Of a DNA stretch of 11,279 nucleotides, positions 6,091-11,279 are shown piece by piece. The DNA comes from CAZVXI01 sp964631295. GTDB lineage: Bacteria; Planctomycetota; Phycisphaerae; Phycisphaerales; SM1A02. The notes beneath the pieces are model-generated. The model was not told the DNA's origin. It saw only the letters and a program-made list of their open reading frames with translations, and did not search any database. Location: assembly GCA_964631295.1 (NCBI GenBank), contig CAZVXI010000101.1:1-11279 (forward strand), in the 5' to 3' direction. How positions within the stretch are numbered: position 1 is the first letter of the stretch; every line of letters begins with the position of its first letter. The translations under genes were made by a program, and so were the position numbers.

Positions 6091-6344
6091 CTCGTGTCGC
6101 TCGCAGCCCGAGGTCTTCAGTAGCGGTCAAGCAACGACGTGCGAATCTTTTGGAGGTCTCGCGACGAAATCCGTAACATGCAATGGCAGCAGCGATACCG
6201 CGTCGGGTGCGATATCCTTGCGGTTCGGAGGTCTGCCGCCCGAAGCTGCGTGCGAGCAAGACGGGAGGGCGAAGCGATTGACGATACCGCATGCTGCTGG
6301 AATCGGATTTCGGCAAAGCCGCCGACCTTGTAGGATCGATTGCT

Positions 6345-7619
6345 ATGAAAGGACATTCTGACAGGCCAGTGGTGATCGTGGGCGCCGGGCTTGCAGGTCT
6401 GGCGTGCGCCCGAGCGCTCCGCCGCAAGGATGTTCAGATAATCATTGTGGAAGCTTCGGACGGCGTCGGAGGTCGGGTAAGGACCGACAGGGTCGACGCG
6501 GATGGCGGCGCGTACCAGATTGACCGGGGATTCCAAGTCTACTTGACGGCATATCCCGAAGGCCGTCGCGTTCTGCAAACTCCCGCACTCGAGCTTCGAT
6601 GCTTCGTTCCGGGCGCTATGGTTCGATTTGAGGGGCGATTCTGGCGTATCGCGGATCCGCTTCGTGCACCATTGGCGCTGCGAAGCATGCTTCGGTCGCC
6701 TCTGATGACCGCGCGGGACATCCCCTCAATCGCTCTACTCGATACATCGCTACGATTCGCCAGCGAAGCACGCGGCTGGACCGCGACGGAACAGACCACC
6801 GAGGAGCTTCTTCGCGGTGCTGGCATCAGCGATCGTGCCATCGATCGCATCTTCCGGCCGTTTTTTGGTGGGGTGTTCCTCGACCGATCGCTCAAGACAT
6901 CGGCCCGGAAGTTCCGATCGACGTATCGCATGTTCGCCAGAGGCCGAGCAGCGCTTCCCGCCGCGGGGATGGAAGCAATTCCTCTGCAACTCGCCAGCAT
7001 TCACGAAGCATCGACGCTGCGAACTGGACAGGTTGTGTCCTCCGTTGGTCCGGGCAAGGTAACATTGAAGTCCGGGGAGACTCTTCACGCCTCGGCGATC
7101 GTCGTCGCTACCGACGGCGGCACCTCGGCAAAGCTCCTGCCTGGATTGCCGACGCCAAGCTGGAAGTCGACGGCATCGCTCAGCTTCGCTGCCGATACAC
7201 TTCCGTCGCGCGAGCCGATCCTTTATGTAGATGGCGATGGAACCGGACCCGCCAACCATGTGGCGGTGATCTCGAACGTGCAACCACAATACGCCCCCCC
7301 GGGACGCTCGCTTATCTCCGCTTCGGTGGTCGCACCGCATGATCCGTCGCTCCAAGACTCGGTACTTGAAGCGCGAGTGCGATCGCAACTGCGGGAGTGG
7401 TTCGGAGGTCACGTGGATGACTGGCGACACCTCAGAACTGACTTCATTGAACACGCGCTGCCAAACGAAGATGCACCGGCATTGACGATGCCGCGTCGAC
7501 CCGTCTTGACGCAAGCCGATCGCGTATTCGTAGCCGGTGACTATGTCGACAACGCATCGATCAACGGTGCTCTGGAGTCAGGGCGCCGCGCAGCGGAGGC
7601 GGTGCTCTCATGTCGATAG
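6345..7619 (+). CDS. FAD-dependent amine oxidase/desaturase-type oxidoreductase
   Basis: A flavoprotein of 424 aa in the amine-oxidase/phytoene-desaturase superfamily. The N-terminal FAD-binding fold has GAGLAG at 13-18, E36 that binds the ribose, and VGGRVRTD (41-48), the GG-motif after the Rossmann unit. The C-terminal FAD motif is FVAGDYVDNASINGALESGR (395-414). The middle (about 90-330) is the variable substrate region, so the substrate cannot be stated; carotenoid-like or other hydrophobic substrates are typical for relatives. There is no signal peptide. The start is ATG 6345 with AGGA nine bases upstream; an in-frame ATG at 6291 would add 18 residues that do not resemble the family. It is followed after 111 bases by a second flavoprotein on the same strand, which suggests a joint operon, and is divergent from the fasciclin gene. 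Confidence 0.9.
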   Translation: MKGHSDRPVVIVGAGLAGLACARALRRKDVQIIIVEASDGVGGRVRTDRVDADGGAYQIDRGFQVYLTAYPEGRRVLQTPALELRCFVPGAMVRFEGRFWRIADPLRAPLALRSMLRSPLMTARDIPSIALLDTSLRFASEARGWTATEQTTEELLRGAGISDRAIDRIFRPFFGGVFLDRSLKTSARKFRSTYRMFARGRAALPAAGMEAIPLQLASIHEASTLRTGQVVSSVGPGKVTLKSGETLHASAIVVATDGGTSAKLLPGLPTPSWKSTASLSFAADTLPSREPILYVDGDGTGPANHVAVISNVQPQYAPPGRSLISASVVAPHDPSLQDSVLEARVRSQLREWFGGHVDDWRHLRTDFIEHALPNEDAPALTMPRRPVLTQADRVFVAGDYVDNASINGALESGRRAAEAVLSCR

Positions 7620-7718
7620 GTGGTGCCTTATCGGTGAACCCTGCCTGGGGGAAATGGCCTTGAGTGTGAGTGCCCACTTCGCGAGCACGCCGATGGGATG
7701 GCCCTGCGCGAGTACACT

Positions 7719-7724
7719 GAGGAG
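7719..7724 (+). promoter_or_regulatory. ribosome-binding site deciding the renalase-like start
   Basis: GAGGAG, six bases before ATG 7731. ATG 7725 directly abuts this site and ATG 7698 has none, so 7731 is preferred. Confidence 0.7.
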
Positions 7725-7730
7725 ATGTCC

Positions 7731-8777
7731 ATGATCTCGAAAGGAGACACACTGCACGTCGCTGTGGTAGGAGGTGGCATGGCGGGGATGACCGCCGCGC
7801 GGATGCTTGCAAATCAGAACGCTGACGTCACGGTCTTTGACAAGAGCCGTGGCACGGGCGGGCGCATGAGCACCCGCCGTCAGGACGATCTGTGGTTCGA
7901 CCACGGCGCTCAGTACTTCACCACCAAGGACGAGCGGTTCACACGTTTCGTTGAAAGCTGGATAGACGCAGGCGTCGCCGGTCGATGGCGCGGCCGGATC
8001 GGGCAGGTGAACACCGTGGGCAACATTGTCGACAGGTCGGATGATCGGGTGCGGTACGTCGGCATCCCTGGAATGAACGCGGTGGTGCGTCACCTTGTCG
8101 ACGCACTCAAGAGCCACGGTGAGGTGCGATTGGGTTCACGGGTCGTCGCAGCTCATTTCGCCGAAGGCCGTTGGCTTCTCAGGGACGACAGCAACGTGGA
8201 CCTTGGCATGTTTGACGCAGTGATCGTCGCGCTTCCAGCCCCTCAGGCCGCCGATCTTCTGGTCCATTCTCCAGCTCTTCGCGGTCAGGCGCTGTCGGCG
8301 AGGATGCGACCCTGCTGGTCAGCGATGGCGTCGTTCGACGCACGCATGCCCACAGATTTCGACGGCATCTTTGTCAATTTGGCAAGCTCGCTCGACAATG
8401 CCTCACTCTCGTGGATCGCACGGGACTCATCAAAGCCCCAAAGGCCTCTGCGTGAGACCTGGGTGTTGCACGCGTCGCCCGATTGGAGCGAGGCAAACAT
8501 CGAGCGCGACAAAAGTGAGGTTGCCAACGAGTTGCTTGGCGCCTTCTTTGAAGTACTTGGCATCCCGTCGGTGCCGACCATGACACTCGAAGCGCATCGG
8601 TGGAGATTCGCCAACACGGATCAACGAACAAATCAGGGATGTCTCTTTGATGCCGAACGTCTTATCGCCGCGTGCGGGGATTGGGCACACGGCGGCCGCG
8701 TTGAGGGGGCGTATCTCAGTGGTGTCGCGGCGGCAGAGAGTGTGCTTGGTGAGATGCTCCGACGTGTTCGCAAATGA
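7731..8777 (+). CDS. renalase-like FAD/NAD(P)-binding oxidoreductase
   Basis: A 348-aa flavoprotein of the renalase-like family (COG3380 type). The Rossmann motif is GGGMAG (14-19) with D37 as the acidic ribose ligand. VFDKSRGTGGRMSTRR (35-50) is the family signature, followed by WFDHGAQYFTT (55-65). The C-terminal FAD motif is AACGDWAHGGRVEGAYLSG (313-331). Eukaryotic renalase and its bacterial relatives oxidise wrongly reduced dihydronicotinamides to NAD(P)+, giving peroxide; whether this member does so is inferred only from the family. No signal peptide. The frame is open from ATG 7698, but GAGGAG six bases before ATG 7731 decides the start. It lies 111 bases after the preceding flavoprotein gene. 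From memory, similar proteins occur near photolyases and DUF2256 genes, which fits the fasciclin and DUF2256 genes on the other strand. Confidence 0.92.
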   Translation: MISKGDTLHVAVVGGGMAGMTAARMLANQNADVTVFDKSRGTGGRMSTRRQDDLWFDHGAQYFTTKDERFTRFVESWIDAGVAGRWRGRIGQVNTVGNIVDRSDDRVRYVGIPGMNAVVRHLVDALKSHGEVRLGSRVVAAHFAEGRWLLRDDSNVDLGMFDAVIVALPAPQAADLLVHSPALRGQALSARMRPCWSAMASFDARMPTDFDGIFVNLASSLDNASLSWIARDSSKPQRPLRETWVLHASPDWSEANIERDKSEVANELLGAFFEVLGIPSVPTMTLEAHRWRFANTDQRTNQGCLFDAERLIAACGDWAHGGRVEGAYLSGVAAAESVLGEMLRRVRK

Positions 8778-8835
8778 CCACAGTCTTGCAAGCGACGCAA
8801 TGTCCAAGCCGCGTTGTTCCCACGAGTAGCCGCAC

Positions 8836-9471
8836 TCAGCCCACGATTGACGCCGAGCTTGAGAGTTCTTCGAGCAGTTTGAGTGCCAACGAATCCGACA
8901 TCCCGAACGGATCAAGCCGCGGCTTCTCGGAGCACTTCCGCACGAGCGCATCAAGAACCTGCTGGAGATTCTCCTCAGTCTCGGTCTGCATCCCTTCCGG
9001 TTCACCCGGCAGAATAAACTCAGCGATGGGGTCGTTGACGTAGAACCGTCGATTGGCTGTGATCAACCTCGAATGGATGCTCGCGGCCGCAGATTCCTGA
9101 CCAGTATGACCTGAAGCACTGTGCATCCCGAGAATATGCATTGTACCACACCCCGAAATCGGACGTATGTATTTCTCCAATACCCGGTCCCGCCTACCGT
9201 GAAGAATGTTCGAAACGTCCCGCACTGCGCGCTTCAGCATCAAAGACGGACCTGCATCGTCGGGCGAGCCCGCGCAGAACTCGTCGGCGCCCTCTTCCTC
9301 GATGTCGCTTCTCGGACGGCACTACAAGCGCGATGTTCGATGCCGCGGTCAGGTCAACCCCATAACCTGCTGCGGCATGAACAATAAAGACATCGATCGC
9401 GCGGTGCGTACAACGGCGATCTCTGCAATCACCGCGGCGTCTTTACTGCGACCCAGCCAGCACTCTGCCAT
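8836..9471 (-). pseudogene. unrecognised gene, apparently broken by two compensating frameshifts
   Basis: The C-terminal part, minus strand 8836 to about 9306, reads as a convincing soluble protein, for example RPISGCGTMHILGMHS, RRFYVNDPIAEFILPGEPEG and SEKPRLDPFGMSDSLALKLL. No good start codon with a ribosome-binding site precedes it. Between about 9310 and 9395 the protein-like frame is a different one (AIDVFIVHAAAGYGVDL, then TAASNIALVVPSEK). From about 9400 to 9471 it returns to the first frame (SKDAAVIAEIAVVRTAR). In the first frame the middle section carries a TGA (9349-9351) and a TAG near 9320. The outer segments being in the same frame suggests two opposite single-base indels. I do not recognise the family. 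It is either a decayed gene or an intact gene with sequencing errors; the boundary at 9471 is only a lower limit for the 5' end. Confidence 0.45.
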
Positions 9472-10027
9472 CGTTTTGCAGGACGCCCCCGCTGGTCTCA
9501 TGCATGAGAGTCTCGGCAGTGTCCAGACACCTGCTGTTCGTTTGCAACTGAGCCTCGTCTGTCTGGTCGAAATGTCTCCCCCAGCACCCACGGTCGCGCC
9601 GCTTCGGCAGCATCTTGATTTTGCCGCGGGACATCCGCTGCGAGTGTCGACACTTTTGGAAGCAGACAACCGGCGGAGTCGAAGCAAGTGCAACAAGCCA
9701 AGCCGCTGGCGCACTACCTGGACGAGTTCGAGCGGCTCACGATCGAGCACATCATCGCCTGATTCGACGACACCCAACTCAACGAGGACACTGCCGAGTT
9801 CAATACCGCACGCGGCGGAATCAATCCATCGGTCGACACTATCGCCCGGGTGTGTTTCAAACTCCTTTCCCCGACGATCCAAGTGGCGGCACCATGAGCC
9901 AAACTCCGAAACGTCACAGTGTGGGAGACAGACGAAACCAACTCGACGTATGCTGGCGAATGACGGGGCATTCCCCCGACTACAGAGACGCGCGGATATT
10001 GGCCATGCTGGGCGCGCTGTGTGAACC
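9472..10027. other. degenerate region without a supported intact gene
   Basis: Long open frames cover this stretch on both strands (for example 9206-10024 plus and 9349-10050 minus), but their residue make-up is rich in Arg, Ser, Thr and Cys and they match nothing I know. Short protein-like pieces occur in several frames, so this is probably decayed coding DNA. Confidence 0.45.
9688..9897 (+). pseudogene. possible gene remnant with an in-frame TGA
   Basis: From GTG 9688 the plus strand reads VQQAKPLAHYLDEFERLTIE (first 20 residues), meets TGA at 9760-9762, then goes on in the same frame with FDDTQLNEDTAEF and INPSVDTIARVCFKLLSP to a TGA at 9895-9897. Both halves look protein-like, more so than the other frames. 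No ribosome-binding site or family match was seen. It may be a gene with a nonsense mutation, or chance. Confidence 0.22.
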
Positions 10028-10810
10028 ATGCCGTCGTTCCAACGATACATCGGAATAGACTACTCCGGAGCGCAGACGCCTGCTTCGAGTCTCAAGGGGC
10101 TGCGTATATACATGAGCGACACGCGGTCTACGCCCATCGAGGTACTTCCATCATCGGGGCCCAAGAAATACTGGACGCGACGCGGTGTTGCCGAATGGCT
10201 CCTGCAACGGCTTGGCGAAGATCAGCCTGCCGTCGTGGGAATCGACCACGGGTTCTCGTTCCCACTGAAGTACTTCGAACGCTACGGCCTGTCGCATGAC
10301 TGGCCGGCCTTCCTCGACGACTTCCATCGCTACTGGCCGACAGACGATGACCACACCTATGTCGATTTCGTGCGCGATGGCATAGTCGGCGATGGGGCCG
10401 CCCGAGCAGGCGACCGCAGTTGGCGACGCATTGCGGAGATACGGGCGGGCGCTGCCAAGTCCGTCTTCCACTTCGATGTGCCGGGTTCTGTCGCAAAGTC
10501 CACCCACTCCGGGCTGCCCTGGCTCAGGTACATCCGTGAGCATGCGAAGAGCCGTGTTCACTTCTGGCCTTTCGATGGTTGGGCTCCGCCTGAAGGGAAG
10601 TCTGTCCTCGCCGAGATCTATCCAGCCATGTGGAGCCGCGGATTTCCATCGGACGGCCGCACTGCTGATCAGCACGATGCATGGAGCGTCGCCGAGTGGA
10701 TGCGCCGCGCTGACAGCGATGGAACGCTGCCCAAGTACTTCGCCCCGCCCTTGCCCGAACCCAACCGAGCGGCCGCGACCATCGAAGGCTGGATTCTGGG
10801 GGTGATGTGA
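10028..10810 (+). CDS. DUF429-like protein with RNase H-fold pattern
   Basis: A 260-aa soluble protein. The acidic residues are placed as in DUF429 and related RNase H-fold proteins: YIGIDYSGA with D11, VVGIDHGFSFP with D73, VLAEIYPAMW with E196 and DQHDAWSVAEW with D214 and D217. These could form a two-metal nuclease site, but the activity of this family is not established, so nuclease is a structural inference. It differs from typical DUF429 in the long middle part (about 80-190) with many Trp, Arg and His residues. The start at ATG 10028 places the first beta-strand (RYIGIDYSG) right at the N-terminus, as expected, though no clear ribosome-binding site precedes it. No partner gene lies next to it: degenerate sequence is upstream and a tRNA on the opposite strand is downstream. 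Confidence 0.75.
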   Translation: MPSFQRYIGIDYSGAQTPASSLKGLRIYMSDTRSTPIEVLPSSGPKKYWTRRGVAEWLLQRLGEDQPAVVGIDHGFSFPLKYFERYGLSHDWPAFLDDFHRYWPTDDDHTYVDFVRDGIVGDGAARAGDRSWRRIAEIRAGAAKSVFHFDVPGSVAKSTHSGLPWLRYIREHAKSRVHFWPFDGWAPPEGKSVLAEIYPAMWSRGFPSDGRTADQHDAWSVAEWMRRADSDGTLPKYFAPPLPEPNRAAATIEGWILGVM

Positions 10811-11217
10811 TTCGATGTCGGGCACGTATCATGGAACGACTCCCCGTTGGGCGGACGACCCTGGAGACGCAACCGGGCCGCGCCGGTGTGACGGCTCAGG
10901 TCGCCGAACCGACAACGCGGCACGGCGTCTACCGGATGACATGGATGGACGACACGGTGCCGCGGCCGACCAACTCGATCGCAGCGATCAACCGACTGCC
11001 GGATATCAGCGCCGAACTTCAATCGAACGCAGCGAGGGGAACGACGGACGCAAGCCGAGAGCGTTGCAAATCAGCCCCCCGCCTCTACCCCCACCATTTG
11101 GGGCGCGAAACGATGCGGAATTCCGCAGCGACCCGTCGATGGAACCTGATCGGACCGGTGCAGCAAAACCCCCGCCACCACAAAGATGTGCGCCTCTTTT
11201 TGCGCCGTCAGGGTCAA
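10811..11217. other. intergenic region, nothing recognised
   Basis: About 407 bases between the DUF429-like gene and the tRNA. Open frames in it (10807-11226 and 10815-11264 plus, 10669-11022 minus) run into the neighbouring gene or tRNA and look non-coding. On the minus strand it forms the 3' flank of the tRNA. No clear terminator was found. Confidence 0.6.
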
Positions 11218-11279
11218 AGCGGGTGACCGGACTCGAACCGGCAACATTCAGCTTGGAAGGCTGACGCTCTACCATTGAG
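11218..11279 (-). tRNA. tRNA-Gly (anticodon TCC), 5' end outside the window
   Basis: The minus strand reads the D-arm (CTCAATGGTAGAGC), an anticodon stem TCAGC/GCTGA around loop CTTCCAA (anticodon TCC, plus-strand bases 11255-11257), a five-base variable loop and a T-arm GCCGG-TTCGAGT-CCGGT. The 3' acceptor strand CACCCGC occupies 11219-11225, with a T discriminator at 11218. CCA is not encoded (TTG follows), so it must be added after transcription. About ten bases of the 5' end (acceptor and start of the D-stem) lie beyond the right edge. Confidence 0.95.

Larger units (their letters stand above)
5850..6344. other. divergent intergenic region without a supported gene
   Basis: About 495 bases between the fasciclin gene (minus) and the FAD oxidoreductase gene (plus). 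The open frames here look like shadows and match no family I know. It should hold the promoters of both genes, but I find no box pair good enough to name. A CTGATCAG palindrome lies at 5919-5926, about 70 bases before the fasciclin start. Three further inverted repeats are listed separately. Confidence 0.6.

Noticed and set aside
5771..6427. 218-codon minus-strand frame in the fasciclin/FAD-protein intergenic region
   Set aside because: Overlaps the fasciclin gene and the FAD-protein start; low-complexity Arg/Ser-rich composition.
6750..7514. 254-codon minus-strand frame
   Set aside because: Antisense to the FAD oxidoreductase with intact motifs at both ends.
7613..7634. Hairpin overlapping the FAD oxidoreductase stop codon as a terminator
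   Set aside because: Only about seven pairs with one G-T and no T-run; the next gene follows closely, so read-through is more likely.
9894..10058. 54-codon plus-strand frame starting ATG 9894 and overlapping the DUF429-like start
   Set aside because: No ribosome-binding site, no recognisable domain, and it lies in a degenerate stretch.
11006..11275. 89-codon minus-strand frame at the right edge
   Set aside because: It reads through the tRNA-Gly; such peptides are typical false translations of tRNA sequence.

Overview
This 11.3-kb window looks like chromosomal DNA of a GC-rich, Gram-negative, probably marine bacterium. A signal-peptide-bearing beta-barrel porin of the alginate-export type implies an outer membrane. 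A planctomycete or similar environmental lineage is a guess from the overall gene content, not something the sequence proves. Coding density is low, and several stretches look like decayed genes. A 10-N run marks a scaffold gap, so this is probably a draft or metagenomic assembly, and some broken frames could be sequencing errors.

Layout. Positions 1-283 hold a 70-bp tandem repeat (three good copies and one degenerate). Next is a minus-strand PAPS-dependent sulfotransferase (318-938, containing the N gap), divergent from a plus-strand alginate-export-type porin (1139-2587). Downstream lies a fragment of an IS630-type transposase (2718-2858). A minus-strand run follows: a 48-aa DUF2256 protein (2947-3093), a multi-pass membrane protein resembling an M48 peptidase without its HExxH motif (3380-4609), a 70-aa uncharacterised protein (4879-5091) and a fasciclin-domain protein (5439-5849). 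After a roughly 500-bp divergent intergenic region with several inverted repeats come two plus-strand flavoproteins: an amine-oxidase/desaturase-type FAD protein (6345-7619) and a renalase-like oxidoreductase (7731-8777). Positions 8836-10027 appear degenerate, with a minus-strand gene apparently broken by two compensating frameshifts and a plus-strand reading frame interrupted by TGA. A DUF429-like protein with an RNase H-fold pattern (10028-10810) follows. The right edge cuts into a minus-strand tRNA-Gly(TCC).

How the genes may work together. The left pair (sulfotransferase, porin) fits synthesis or transport of polysaccharides. The central set (DUF2256, fasciclin, two flavoproteins) resembles, from memory, gene sets that sit near photolyases/cryptochromes and in singlet-oxygen (RpoE-ChrR type) stress regulons of other bacteria. 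No photolyase or sigma factor lies in this window, so this remains an inference. The least explained elements are the hairpin-carrying 70-bp repeat, the HExxH-less M48-like protein, the structured intergenic regions and the frameshifted gene.
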